Source of the DNA: Muribaculaceae bacterium
GTDB taxonomy: Bacteria > Bacteroidota > Bacteroidia > Bacteroidales > Muribaculaceae
Assembly (NCBI GenBank): GCA_022509085.1
Contig: JAFLTW010000007.1
Coordinates: forward strand, 1-64,000
Direction of reading: 5' to 3'
DNA: 64,000 bases
Below, one piece after another: positions 23,968 to 32,508 of this stretch; position 1 is the stretch's first letter; each line of letters opens with the position of its first letter. The notes beneath the pieces are model-generated. The model worked only from the letters and a program-made list of their open reading frames with translations, was not told where the DNA came from and made no database searches. The translations under genes were made by a program, and so were the position numbers.

Positions 23968-24732
23968 TTAGAGAGGGGAGGGGCCGCCATACTGGGATTT
24001 GCCTTTTGTGAAGGAGGCGTAAGAGATGGCATGGGTGGGACAGCAGTGGTAGCAGGCGCAGCAGGAGAAGCAGCGGCGCCCCCATACCGGACGGTTGTCT
24101 GCCATAGTGAGGTTGTCTGCCGGGCACACCGAGGCGCATCTTCCGCACCCTATGCATGCATCGGAGACGTGCCACCAGGCAGTGTTGACGCCCCACCTTC
24201 TGAAGGCGGGGAAAATGGCTGATCTGAGCCTGGGAAAGGAACCTTCCTTAACGTCATATAGCCCTCTGGCTCGCTCATTTATCTTGGCGGCGATCGCATC
24301 AAGCCGGCGCGGAGCGGCAGCAAGTTTTGCCTTCTCCACTTCGGCGCTGTCGGTGTCGAATCCGGGCAGCATCACATACGTATTGGGCATTATGACGCTC
24401 CATAAGGCGTCGGCCTCCCGTCCTCTGGCTGCCTTGACTGCCTGGTTGAGCTCCCGCATGGCCGTGCCGGCCTCGTCGCCGCAGGTGCACACGCCCCAGA
24501 GGTATCGGCTCCCTGAAACTTGGTGCAGGAGCCGGTGGTGCAGGAATTCAGTTACCACCGGAGGTATGCCCCAGCAGTAGATGGGAAACATAATCCCTAT
24601 GGGTTCGTCGTCGCCGGGGAGGGGCGATTCCGGGGAATCCTTGAGGATATCTACCGCGCTTTGACCGAGTGTATTGGCCAGGTAGCGGGCAGCTGCTGCC
24701 GTGTTGCCTGTGGCGGAATAATAGTAAATCAT
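23968..24732 (-). CDS. EFR1-family flavodoxin-ferredoxin
   Basis: 254 residues. The N-terminal flavodoxin-like domain starts with YYYSATGNTAAAARYLA (phosphate loop) and continues with GIMFPIYCWGIPPVV. The C-terminal part carries two [4Fe-4S] clusters: CIGCGRCASVCP and CFSCCACYHCCP (about 193-230). EFR1 proteins are electron carriers or ferredoxin-linked oxidoreductases of anaerobes. It is in the same direction as, and 5 bases after, the DUF4250 gene, and the two probably form an operon. Confidence 0.88.
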   Translation of the reverse strand: MIYYYSATGNTAAAARYLANTLGQSAVDILKDSPESPLPGDDEPIGIMFPIYCWGIPPVVTEFLHHRLLHQVSGSRYLWGVCTCGDEAGTAMRELNQAVKAARGREADALWSVIMPNTYVMLPGFDTDSAEVEKAKLAAAPRRLDAIAAKINERARGLYDVKEGSFPRLRSAIFPAFRRWGVNTAWWHVSDACIGCGRCASVCPADNLTMADNRPVWGRRCFSCCACYHCCPTHAISYASFTKGKSQYGGPSPL

Positions 24733-24737
24733 AACTC

Positions 24738-24911
24738 TTATCTGAACTGGTTGGTGGCTGCGACGTAGTGAAATCCGGCCGCGGATAACTTCTCTTCGAG
24801 GGCTTCGCGGTCAATGTCAAGTGATTTGCAGAGGTCGTCAAGGTCGGCGAACTCGTCACGCAATTTCATGTTTACGAAGCTTAAAAGCATAATGGGGTCA
24901 GAAGGAATCAT
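24738..24911 (-). CDS. DUF4250 small protein
   Basis: 57 residues, read directly from the minus strand between 24911 and 24738. It begins MIPSDPIMLLSFVNMKLRDE and contains DLDDLCKSLDIDREALEEKL, the pattern of DUF4250 proteins, which are about 55-65 residues long and common in anaerobes. The domain looks like a short helical DNA-binding-like fold; its role is unknown. The stop lies 5 bases before the EFR1 gene start, so both are likely on one transcript. Confidence 0.85.
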   Translation of the reverse strand: MIPSDPIMLLSFVNMKLRDEFADLDDLCKSLDIDREALEEKLSAAGFHYVAATNQFR

Positions 24912-25258
24912 GGTAAATAAGCCTTGGGTTCGACGAATGCAAAATTAATAATTTCCCTCCGCTTATGAAAATCGCACAGTCCTCCATCGAATTAATCGCT
25001 GAAGAACTCTTGGTCTACTGTTTCTCCAAGTGTCGAAATATCGCAGTGTCTTATCAATCGCAGAACTTATCAATCGCAGAACTTTTTGATGCAGTGTGAG
25101 TTAGCTCGGAGAGCTTCTCCTATGGTTAACCCCACCATACGGGAGTGAAGCGACCTTGGTGGGGGCCACACGATCTCATGCAGGCTTGCTCGAAGAGTAT
25201 GTCTATGTCGGCACAATTTCCGCGGAGGGCTCTCTTGTTCATCACATGATGGCACGGG
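24912..25258. other. Intergenic region upstream of the SPFH gene
   Basis: About 350 bases without a supported gene. It holds the first of two 56-base imperfect direct repeats (25052-25107). The rest shows no terminator or small gene that I can support. Confidence 0.5.
25052..25107 (+). repeat. Left flanking direct repeat of the SPFH gene
   Basis: This 56-base sequence contains two TCAATCGCAGAACT units followed by TTTGAT and ends AGTTAGCT. It aligns without gaps to 26243-26298 with about nine mismatches. The two copies enclose the SPFH gene and its promoter. Confidence 0.7.
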
Positions 25259-25289
25259 TTTGTTACCTCACCTAAAATTATTACATTTG
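25259..25289 (+). promoter_or_regulatory. Consensus promoter of the SPFH gene
   Basis: TTTG (25259-25262), a 19-base spacer and TACATTTG (25282-25289) match the Bacteroidetes consensus exactly. The ATG at 25316 follows 26 bases after the box. Confidence 0.8.
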
Positions 25290-25315
25290 CAGTCAAATTA
25301 ACCAATCCAACTGCT

Positions 25316-26239
25316 ATGGACTTTGACCACAATAAGGAATACGAATATCGCGGACTGGTGATCAACGGTTTCGCGATGATTTTCTTCACTTTTATTCTCA
25401 TCCCCGGTCTTATCGTGCTCTTCACTCTCACTCTTATGGAGAGGGCGGAGGCGCTGGCCGTAGTGCTCGACAGCATCCTCGGCTTCCTGTTCATTCTCGG
25501 TTGCATCGGGTATTTCACCCAGGAGCCAAACCAGGCCCGGGTGATGATATTCTTCGGCAAATATAAAGGCACCTGCCGGAAGACGGGATATTTCTGGGTC
25601 AACCCCTTTATGAGCCGTAAGAAGCTCTCGCTCCGCATTCGCAACATGGACATAGAGCCCATCAAGGTAAACGACAAGATAGGCAACCCCGTGCTGATAG
25701 GTATGGTGCTGGTGTGGCGTATCCGCGACACGTACAAGGCCGTATTTGACATTGACACCGCCGCCACTCCTACGGGCGCTTTCAACAATTCCGCGCTGGA
25801 GCGGTTCGTGAGGATTCAGAGCGATGCAGCCCTGCGCGAAGTTACCGGCCAGTTTGCCTACGACGAGACCGACAACAGCGGCCGGGAGCTGACCCTACGG
25901 TCGGGAGGAGAGGAAATCAACGACCTTCTGGAGCATAAGCTCAACGAGCGCCTGGCGTTGGCCGGCATGGAGGTTGTGGAGGCCAGACTCAACTATCTGG
26001 CCTATGCTCCTGAGATTGCCGCGGTGATGCTGCGACGCCAACAGGCATCGGCTATCATCACGGCACGCGAGAAGATTGTGGAGGGTGCCGTCTCCATGGT
26101 GAAGATGGCTCTCGACAAGCTGGAGAAAGAGGGTGTGGTGAATCTTGACGATGAACGCAAGGCAGCTATGGTAAGCAACCTCCTGGTGGTGCTCTGTGCC
26201 GAAGAGCCGGCCCAGCCCGTAATCAACTCCGGCAACTAA
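25316..26239 (+). CDS. SPFH/band-7 domain membrane protein
   Basis: 307 residues. Two hydrophobic segments (about 17-42 and 48-66) anchor the protein, followed by [17 protein letters not shown], which opens the SPFH/band-7 domain. The domain runs to about residue 225 ([36 protein letters not shown]). The last 80 residues are helical ([23 protein letters not shown]). SPFH proteins form membrane rings and organise microdomains or proteases. It is a single-gene unit under a strong promoter. Confidence 0.88.
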   Translation: MDFDHNKEYEYRGLVINGFAMIFFTFILIPGLIVLFTLTLMERAEALAVVLDSILGFLFILGCIGYFTQEPNQARVMIFFGKYKGTCRKTGYFWVNPFMSRKKLSLRIRNMDIEPIKVNDKIGNPVLIGMVLVWRIRDTYKAVFDIDTAATPTGAFNNSALERFVRIQSDAALREVTGQFAYDETDNSGRELTLRSGGEEINDLLEHKLNERLALAGMEVVEARLNYLAYAPEIAAVMLRRQQASAIITAREKIVEGAVSMVKMALDKLEKEGVVNLDDERKAAMVSNLLVVLCAEEPAQPVINSGN

Positions 26240-26242
26240 TAT

Positions 26243-26298
26243 GTCAATCGCAGAACTCTTTAATCGCAGAACTCTTTGATAACGTGTTAGTTAGCTGG
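26243..26298 (+). repeat. Right flanking direct repeat of the SPFH gene
   Basis: This is the right-hand partner of 25052-25107, starting four bases after the SPFH stop. It again has two AATCGCAGAACT units and ends TTAGTTAGCT. Direct orientation and tight spacing round a single gene suggest an insertion or duplication event, with no transposase visible. Confidence 0.7.
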
Positions 26299-26431
26299 AA
26301 GTATGACCATAACGGCAAATATTATGCTCTGCAAACATAATGTTTTTGGAGCATAATTCCACATTTACTTCCAAAAAGCTGTAAATCTGAGATTTCAGAT
26401 TTGGGAATTAGGGAATCCAAGGACTTATAGT

Positions 26432-26941
26432 TCATCCTGTGTGGTGACCGGTTGATTCCAGCTGCAGAAGGAATTTTTTGGCTGCGAGACCTCCGGCATA
26501 GCCGGTAAGGCTGCCGTCTGAGCCGACAACACGATGGCATGGGATGATCACCGAGAGCGGGTTGGTTCCGATGGCTGACGCCACGGCCCTTACGCCTCGC
26601 GGGGAACCGACAGAGAGCGCAATATCCTTATAGGTAGAGGTTTCCCCATAGGGAATCTGGAGGAGTGCATCCCATACGCGGCGCTGAAACGCCGTTCCCA
26701 TAGCCTCTACCGGAAAATCAAAACACGACCTGATGCCGCTGAAATATTCATGGAGCTGAAGCCTTGTATTTTCAAGAAGGTCCATGTCGTCAGGGGTGTC
26801 GGAGGGCGGTAGGAACTTGTTTATTCTTCGCAATGTCGTCTCTATCCTCTGGCCTGTTACCCAGTCGCACAGACAGACGCTGCCTCCGTGCACTCCCACC
26901 ATCAGCCTTCCGGCCGGCGAATCGTATACAGCCATTTTCAT
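26432..26941 (-). CDS. ogt: Methylated-DNA-protein-cysteine methyltransferase
   Basis: 169 residues. The active-site motif IPCHRVVG puts the acceptor Cys at 135, preceded by the DNA-binding helix segment (SPRGVRAVASAIGTNPLS) and followed by LTGYAGGLAAKKFLLQLE. The N-terminal about 80 residues are the usual Ada/Ogt cap. It transfers O6-alkyl groups from guanine to itself and is inactivated by this. Promoter on the minus strand at 26967-26999. The choice of ogt over ada is by size, as no AraC domain is attached. Confidence 0.92.
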   Translation of the reverse strand: MKMAVYDSPAGRLMVGVHGGSVCLCDWVTGQRIETTLRRINKFLPPSDTPDDMDLLENTRLQLHEYFSGIRSCFDFPVEAMGTAFQRRVWDALLQIPYGETSTYKDIALSVGSPRGVRAVASAIGTNPLSVIIPCHRVVGSDGSLTGYAGGLAAKKFLLQLESTGHHTG

Positions 26942-26966
26942 ATCATGCTTCCCTCTTTGTTGACTA

Positions 26967-26999
26967 CAAAAGTAATAATTTTAGGTTGAAATAGCCAAT
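26967..26999 (-). promoter_or_regulatory. Promoter of the MGMT gene
   Basis: On the minus strand, ATTG (26996-26999), a 21-base spacer and TACTTTTG (26967-26974) form a near-consensus promoter. The start codon follows 25 bases after the box. Confidence 0.6.
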
Positions 27000-27079
27000 C
27001 CAAAAAAAGGGGAGGAGTGTCCCGGTATGAGCAAAATAGGGGTGATTGTTGTTATATGTAGGAGAAAGAGCGAAAGGAA

Positions 27080-28060
27080 ATGTTTCACGATATACTGTTT
27101 CTGATTATAGGGCTTGCCCTCGTGTTGGGAGGAGCCAACTATCTTACAGACGGCGCTACGGCCATAGCCAGGAAGTTCAAGATGTCAGACCTCGTGATAG
27201 GTATGACGGTGGTGGCTTTCGGAAGCTCAACGCCCGACCTCGTGGTGTCGCTCACCTCCACGCTTCAAGACAAGGGCGCCCTCGCCGTTGCCAACATCGT
27301 GGGCGCCAACATCTTCGATATCCTGTTCGTGATTGGTCTCTGCGCGCTGGTGCATCCGGTAGTGATTGGCAGGGCAACGCTCCAGAAGGTATTTCCGATG
27401 GTAATCCTCTCCTCGGTGGTGATGTTTCTCGTGGCGTGCGACGTGCTCGTCGACGGCCTGCCAACCAACCTCATCGACCGTTCCGACGGCCTAATCCTGC
27501 TCTGCTTCTTCGTGATCAACTGTTTCGTCACCTACATGGTGTCGAAATCTCCCGACACACTCGCCACCACCGCCGGCAACACGGAGGTGAGCACGAAGCC
27601 CCTCAAGATGTGGCTCGCCCTGGTGATGGTGGCAGGCGGACTGGCCGGCCTGGTGATAGGGGGCAACTGGTTCGTCTCCTCCGCTTCGGGCATAGCCGAG
27701 AAAGCGGGAATGTCGCAGTCGCTGGTGGGCCTTACAATCGTGGCCATCGGCAGTTCGCTGCCCGACCTTTCCACCTCGCTCATCGCGGCCATCAAGGGCC
27801 ATTCAGGCATCGCCGTGGGCAACATCGTGGGGAGCTGCGTGCTCAATGTCTTCTTCATAATCGGCCTCTGCGCCACGGTGAAACCACTGGAGCTCGGCAC
27901 GGTCAACGCCATCGATTTCGGGGTGCTCGTGGTAGGGTCGCTCCTCATATGGCTTTTCGGCTGGGTATGGGGACGGCGCACCATCAACCGCCCCGAGGGA
28001 GCAATGCTGATAATCTGCTATATAGGCTACATCCTATATCTTATCCTTTCCAACAAATAA
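27080..28060 (+). CDS. Calcium/sodium antiporter (YrbG-like)
   Basis: 326 residues with about ten membrane segments in two halves. The two alpha-repeats of the CaCA family are clear: GMTVVAFGSSTPDLVVSL (near residue 45) and GLTIVAIGSSLPDLSTSL (near 220), each with the GSS-PDL core that binds the cations, and each followed by N-I-V-G-A/S-N/C. It exchanges Na+ for Ca2+ or a similar ion at the inner membrane. The start at 27080 leaves only a short leader. Confidence 0.92.
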   Translation: MFHDILFLIIGLALVLGGANYLTDGATAIARKFKMSDLVIGMTVVAFGSSTPDLVVSLTSTLQDKGALAVANIVGANIFDILFVIGLCALVHPVVIGRATLQKVFPMVILSSVVMFLVACDVLVDGLPTNLIDRSDGLILLCFFVINCFVTYMVSKSPDTLATTAGNTEVSTKPLKMWLALVMVAGGLAGLVIGGNWFVSSASGIAEKAGMSQSLVGLTIVAIGSSLPDLSTSLIAAIKGHSGIAVGNIVGSCVLNVFFIIGLCATVKPLELGTVNAIDFGVLVVGSLLIWLFGWVWGRRTINRPEGAMLIICYIGYILYLILSNK

Positions 28061-28087
28061 TCACCCACATCCAGGCTTTACAAACGC

Positions 28088-30607
28088 TCAGCGGCTCCGG
28101 GGCGACTCCGGCCCGAAGAGGTAGGAGGGGGTGTAGCCCCCAAGGTCCACCACAATCTTTTCGAACACGATGCCCGGGTCGAGCGGGGTGAGCGTTAGTA
28201 TATGCGGCTCGGAGGCAGGGGCAGCCGGGTCTACGCCCATGCTGAGTGTGGTTTCCACCACGCGGCGCGCCACGGTGGGATAGAACACGGTGTAGATATT
28301 TTCCGGGGCTTCGTTGAGGTCGCGGTTGTAGTTGATAGTCTCCGGTTTGCCGCCGTCGAGGCTCACACTGAAGCTATGGCCCTCGGGGTTCAGGAAGGCA
28401 AGGTTTGACTTCAAGACGACGTGCACCGTTATGGAGTCGGTATTTTCGGGCAGCGTGAAGGCATATTGGAGCTCCGCACCCTCCGTCGGGGCGGTATAGG
28501 GCATCACGGCCATACCGCCTGCCGTCCGGCCGAGGTGGGGAGTGAACACCCATTTCCCCTCGCCGCCCAGCGGATTGGCGGACGAGAAGTAATGGTTGGC
28601 CTCCATGGCGATAAAGCCGTCGGCCGGAGAGAAAACGTTGCCTCCCTCAGAGGTGTCGGCCACGTGGAACACCTCCGGCATGATGTCGGCCGGGAAGTCA
28701 TCGTTCCAGGAGGTGTAGCCGATATGTTTCTGGTGCATCATGCCGTCCCATTTGCCGCCGGCGAGCTCTTTGTTGTAGAATCGCATCAGGGAGCCGTCGC
28801 GTTCGAAGCAGCGCTCCGTTTCCCGAGCCCAGTCGTTTGCCTCGGGCAGCCCCAGGGCATGAAGGTGATGGTTCATGGCCTGCGCGTAATACATTTCATA
28901 GAGATTAGTCATCACCTGCAGAGGGAAGAGAATAAGCTCCATATAGGCGTCTCGGAATTCGGGAGCGAGACCGTTATATTGACGCCAGGCTTCCGTCTCG
29001 AGCTTGCGGTAGTCGTCGCAGACGGCTTTCCATTCGCCCGAGCCGAGGTTGTAGGTGTCTTTGTCGAGCATTTCGGGCGTCACCCGGCCGTTGTATTGGC
29101 TCAGGAGGTTGAAGATGCGAGCCGCTTCCGGACCCTCCTTCTCGCCAAAGATGTTGTCGAAAAACCGGCGAGTGTGGCATCTTATGTCCGAGTCTTTGTA
29201 GGCGTCGGGATCCCATGCCATGTCCATGAATAGTGAAATGGGATACTCCATGGGTTTGAGGTCGCCCACGTTGATGATCCAGAGCCTGTCGAGGCCGTAG
29301 TCGGCGGCTAGGGTGAGCTGCTCCCACATGTTCTGCACGGGCGTGCAGTTCAGGAGTTTGCTGTTGCGGGGTGCTCCCACGTAGTCTACGTGATAGTATA
29401 GTCCCCATCCTCCCTTGCGGTCCCGCTTTGCGGCTTCGGGCACTCTCCTCACGTTGCCCCAGTTGTCGTCGCATAGAAGGAGCGTGACGTCGTCGGGCAC
29501 CTCCATGCCTCGGTCGTAATAGTCGAGCACCTCCTTATAAAGCGCCCACACCTGTGGCGTCTCGGAAGCCGGGCGCCCCGTTACGTCGCTTATTATCTCC
29601 CGCTGCCTTGAGATGATGGTCTGCAGCAGCTCGATGTCGGCTTCCTCGCTCATAGCCTCGTCACCGTCACCGCGCATGCCGATTGTCACGATGTCTTCCG
29701 TGTCCTTCATACGCTCTATGCCGCGGCGGAAGAAGTCGTCGATCACATCCCGGTTGGTGGCGTAGTTCCAGTCGCCATAGTCGCCACGGTTTCGGGCCCA
29801 TTCCTGATGGTTTCGGGCCATGGGTTCATGGTGGGAGGTGCCAACCATCACTCCCATCTCGTCGGCCGTCCGGCTGTTGAGAGGGTCGTCGGTATAGAAG
29901 GCCCAGCCCCACATCGCGGGCCATATGAAATTGCCGCGCAGGCGCAGTATGAGTTCGAACACGCGCTCGTAAAATTCATGGTTTCCCGTGTCGGTACCAT
30001 AAGTGTTCCTTACCCAGTCCCCGAGGCATGGGAACTCGTCGTTGAGGAAGATGCCCCTCACTTTCACTCTCGGTTCGCCGGCCGTGTATTCCACTTTTTC
30101 AATAGCGAGGGTATCCTTATGAGGAACGGGCACGTCGGCCCAGTCATACCATGGAGAGACGCCGATGCGCTGCGACACCTCATAGATGCCGAAGATTGTG
30201 CCCCGTTTGTCGCTCCCGGCCACCACCAGGGCCTCGTCGATGCCCGGCAGGGGGTTGCTCACGGTCTTGAGGATAAACTTTTCGTATTTCCCCTCAAGCT
30301 CCTCACGGCTAAGGAGACCGTTGGCGATAATCTCTTCGATATAGGGGGAGCCGAGTTGCCCTGCGATGATGGCTCGCGGGGCAGTGGGAGCGTCGATCAG
30401 GGCAGCGGGGGTGCCCGTTACGCGGCCGAAGTCTTCGGCGAGGTTTCGGGCGGCGCGCCTTATGCCCTTGTCTTCTTCGGGATGGAGCAGGATGGGTAGG
30501 GGAGTGGCATCTTCAGCCAGAATGAATTCCACGCCGCTGGCATGTCCGGATGCCGGAAGTATAAGGGAGGAAAATAGCAGTGATAGGATAAGGAGAATGC
30601 GTTTCAT
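28088..30607 (-). CDS. GH115 glycoside hydrolase (xylan alpha-glucuronidase type)
   Basis: 839 residues with a signal peptide (cleavage near SGHAS, residue 24). The body matches GH115: an N-terminal alpha/beta domain (RAIIAGQLGSPYIEE), then the catalytic barrel from about residue 180 with RGIFLNDEFPCLGDW, LRGNFIWPAMWGWAF, GTSHHEPMARNH and TIGMRGDGDEAM, and a C-terminal beta-sandwich region. GH115 enzymes remove glucuronic or 4-O-methylglucuronic acid from glucuronoxylan. It is exported, probably to the periplasm. No other xylan genes are near, so it is not in a classic utilisation locus. Confidence 0.92.
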   Translation of the reverse strand: MKRILLILSLLFSSLILPASGHASGVEFILAEDATPLPILLHPEEDKGIRRAARNLAEDFGRVTGTPAALIDAPTAPRAIIAGQLGSPYIEEIIANGLLSREELEGKYEKFILKTVSNPLPGIDEALVVAGSDKRGTIFGIYEVSQRIGVSPWYDWADVPVPHKDTLAIEKVEYTAGEPRVKVRGIFLNDEFPCLGDWVRNTYGTDTGNHEFYERVFELILRLRGNFIWPAMWGWAFYTDDPLNSRTADEMGVMVGTSHHEPMARNHQEWARNRGDYGDWNYATNRDVIDDFFRRGIERMKDTEDIVTIGMRGDGDEAMSEEADIELLQTIISRQREIISDVTGRPASETPQVWALYKEVLDYYDRGMEVPDDVTLLLCDDNWGNVRRVPEAAKRDRKGGWGLYYHVDYVGAPRNSKLLNCTPVQNMWEQLTLAADYGLDRLWIINVGDLKPMEYPISLFMDMAWDPDAYKDSDIRCHTRRFFDNIFGEKEGPEAARIFNLLSQYNGRVTPEMLDKDTYNLGSGEWKAVCDDYRKLETEAWRQYNGLAPEFRDAYMELILFPLQVMTNLYEMYYAQAMNHHLHALGLPEANDWARETERCFERDGSLMRFYNKELAGGKWDGMMHQKHIGYTSWNDDFPADIMPEVFHVADTSEGGNVFSPADGFIAMEANHYFSSANPLGGEGKWVFTPHLGRTAGGMAVMPYTAPTEGAELQYAFTLPENTDSITVHVVLKSNLAFLNPEGHSFSVSLDGGKPETINYNRDLNEAPENIYTVFYPTVARRVVETTLSMGVDPAAPASEPHILTLTPLDPGIVFEKIVVDLGGYTPSYLFGPESPRSR

Positions 30608-30639
30608 AATTTTGTTTTCATAATTTCAAGTCGTTTCCG

Positions 30640-31203
30640 TCAGTCGCTGTCGGCCTCCGTAGGGAGCTTAACCCATTGGAAGGGATGGCGCGTGGCGGGA
30701 AGAATCCTGTCGGTCAGGTCGCTGAAGCGGAGCAGGAGAGACGCGGAGTTGATGCATGGATGGCAGGCAAACACCGGCTCGTTGCGCAGGTCTTCGTCGA
30801 TCAGGAGGTTTACCTCGAGTTCCTTGTCGTTGATCAGCCCCATTGGGGTCACGGAGCCCGGGGTCACACTCAGGTATTTCATCATGAGGTCCTCGCCGGC
30901 AAACGAAAGACGCGCCGAATTTATCTGCGCCGACAGGTATTTGGTCTTGAACACCTTTTCGCCCGGCATCAGCAGGAGGTAGAAGCGGGTCTGCTGCTTG
31001 TTGGTGAGAAAGAGATTCTTGAACACCGGGGCATTCACGCGTTCCCTCACCTTGTTGCATTCTTCTATGGTGAAGGCTGCGGGGTGTTTCAGTGTCTTGT
31101 ATCCGACTCCCAGGGAGTCGAGGAAGTCGTAGACCTTATGCTCCATCGGAGTGCATGCCATCCCCTGCGGGCGCCCTTCGAAGAGCCTGTATTCCTCTTC
31201 CAT
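30640..31203 (-). CDS. Prolyl-tRNA deacylase ProX (YbaK/EbsC family)
   Basis: 187 residues from the ATG at 31203; a longer frame to 31287 crosses the promoter. The YbaK-type fold is visible: VYDFLDSLGVGYKTLKHPA, then FKNLFLTNKQQTRFYLLLMPG with the conserved Lys, and GSVTPMGLINDKELEVNLLID and FACHPCINSASLLL near the end. ProX hydrolyses mischarged Ala-tRNA(Pro). It is divergent from the HipA-type gene with overlapping promoters. Confidence 0.9.
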   Translation of the reverse strand: MEEEYRLFEGRPQGMACTPMEHKVYDFLDSLGVGYKTLKHPAAFTIEECNKVRERVNAPVFKNLFLTNKQQTRFYLLLMPGEKVFKTKYLSAQINSARLSFAGEDLMMKYLSVTPGSVTPMGLINDKELEVNLLIDEDLRNEPVFACHPCINSASLLLRFSDLTDRILPATRHPFQWVKLPTEADSD

Positions 31204-31233
31204 ATCCTTTAGATGATCTTGATGAAATAATGC

Positions 31234-31266
31234 CGCAAAGTTAGTTATTTTTTTGTAACTTTGCGG
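31234..31266. promoter_or_regulatory. Symmetric divergent promoters between proX and the HipA-type gene
   Basis: CCGCAAAGTTA (31234-31244) and TAACTTTGCGG (31256-31266) form an 11-base inverted repeat, each copy containing a TAACTTTG -7 box pointing outward. The two start sites therefore face apart from a common 12-base centre, and binding of polymerase to one would compete with the other. Confidence 0.6.
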
Positions 31267-31272
31267 TGAGAT

Positions 31273-32067
31273 ATGGAGATAAGACATCAGGAACTCACGA
31301 GGTATATCCTCCCTCTGCGCGAGGGTGGCTCACTGCCCGGGCTGGCCGAAGCCGACGACGGCTTCCGCTATGCCGTCAAGTTTAAGGGAGCCGGCCACGG
31401 CGTGAAAGGCGTCATCTCGGAGCTCATCGGAGGCATGGTGGCCAAGGCGCTGAAATTCAACGTCCCGGAATACGTGCTGTTGTCGCTCAGCCCCCTGTTT
31501 GGCATCACGGAACCCGACGTGGAGGTGCAGGAGCTGTTGCGCAAGTCGGAGGGGCTCAACCTCGGTCTTCATTTCCTTGATCGCGCCTTGACCTACGAGC
31601 CCACCGTCAACACCACCGACCCTCTGTTCGCCTCCCGGCTCGTATGGCTCGACGCATTCCTTACGAATGTAGACCGTACACGCCTCAACCCCAATATGAT
31701 GATATGGAACGGCGAGGTGTGGCTCATCGACCACGGCGCCTCGCTCTACTTCCACCATTCCGGGAAAGACCCCGCAGAGGCGGCACGCGACCCCTTCCCC
31801 TACATCAAAAACCACATCATGCTCCCCTATGCCTCGCGCCTTGAGGAGGCCGACAGGCTGATGCGTCAGGCCATAACGCCGCGCACGCTCGGCAAGATTG
31901 TAGACCTTATCCCCGACGAATGGCTCGTGGAGGAGGGCGACGAGAGGAGTGTGGAGGAAAAACGCGAGATCTACCGCACATTCCTGACGCAAAGGCTTGC
32001 CGACACTGCCCCCTTCGTGGAGCAGGCTATTGAAGAACGTAAAAAACTGGGTTATGGCGGCTCCTGA
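31273..32067 (+). CDS. HipA-like kinase-fold protein
   Basis: 264 residues, shorter than classic HipA (about 440). It lacks the N-terminal HipA domain and begins with the kinase-like core: ADDGFRYAVKFKGAGHGVKG (nucleotide loop and Lys), WLDAFLTNVDRTRLNPNMM (catalytic Asp/Asn region) and VWLIDHGASLYFH (metal-binding Asp). Such short HipA-like proteins are regularly followed by a DUF3037 protein, as here with a 14-base overlap. A toxin or regulatory kinase role is possible but not shown. Confidence 0.82.
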   Translation: MEIRHQELTRYILPLREGGSLPGLAEADDGFRYAVKFKGAGHGVKGVISELIGGMVAKALKFNVPEYVLLSLSPLFGITEPDVEVQELLRKSEGLNLGLHFLDRALTYEPTVNTTDPLFASRLVWLDAFLTNVDRTRLNPNMMIWNGEVWLIDHGASLYFHHSGKDPAEAARDPFPYIKNHIMLPYASRLEEADRLMRQAITPRTLGKIVDLIPDEWLVEEGDERSVEEKREIYRTFLTQRLADTAPFVEQAIEERKKLGYGGS

Positions 32068-32455
32068 CGAATTCCTCTATGAATATGCCGTGGTGAGGTA
32101 TGTGCCGAGGGTAGACCGCGAGGAGTTCGTCAACATCGGCCTCATCATGCTTTGCAAGCGCCGCCGCTGGCTCAAGGGGAAGATACTGCTAAACTCCGGC
32201 CGGCTGCAGGCCTTCGACCCGGCTGTCAACTTTGAGTTCCTCGGTTCGCAGGCCACACTCTTCACCCGCGGCGACGTGCCCTCCCCGGAGCTCCCTGCAG
32301 AGGAGCGCTACCGCTGGCTTGCAGCCGTAAAGAGCGCCGTGCTCCAGGTGTCGCCGTCCCATCCGGGCATCATCCCCGCCGCCCAGGGCGCCGGGGACCC
32401 GTCAGCTGTGCTCGAGGCTGAGTTTGACCGGCTGTTCGGCCAGCTTGTCGGCTGA
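32054..32455 (+). CDS. DUF3037 protein
   Basis: 133 residues from the ATG at 32054, which overlaps the HipA-like gene by 14 bases. The opening YEYAVVRYVPRVDREEFVN and IGLIMLCKRRRWLKGK are the DUF3037 signature. The domain has no known activity, but its strict pairing with a short HipA-like kinase across many bacteria suggests that it is the partner or target of the kinase. No antitoxin-type DNA-binding motif is seen. Confidence 0.82.
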   Translation: MAAPDEFLYEYAVVRYVPRVDREEFVNIGLIMLCKRRRWLKGKILLNSGRLQAFDPAVNFEFLGSQATLFTRGDVPSPELPAEERYRWLAAVKSAVLQVSPSHPGIIPAAQGAGDPSAVLEAEFDRLFGQLVG

Positions 32456-32508
32456 AAATCAAGAAGGAGTCCGACCTTCCGCAATAAAAATTCGGGGATT
32501 TTCAGGCC

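Noticed and set aside
27046..28191. Very long Arg/Gly/His-rich frame over the Na+/Ca2+ antiporter gene
   Set aside because: Shadow frame of a GC-rich gene; the antiporter frame has clear family motifs.
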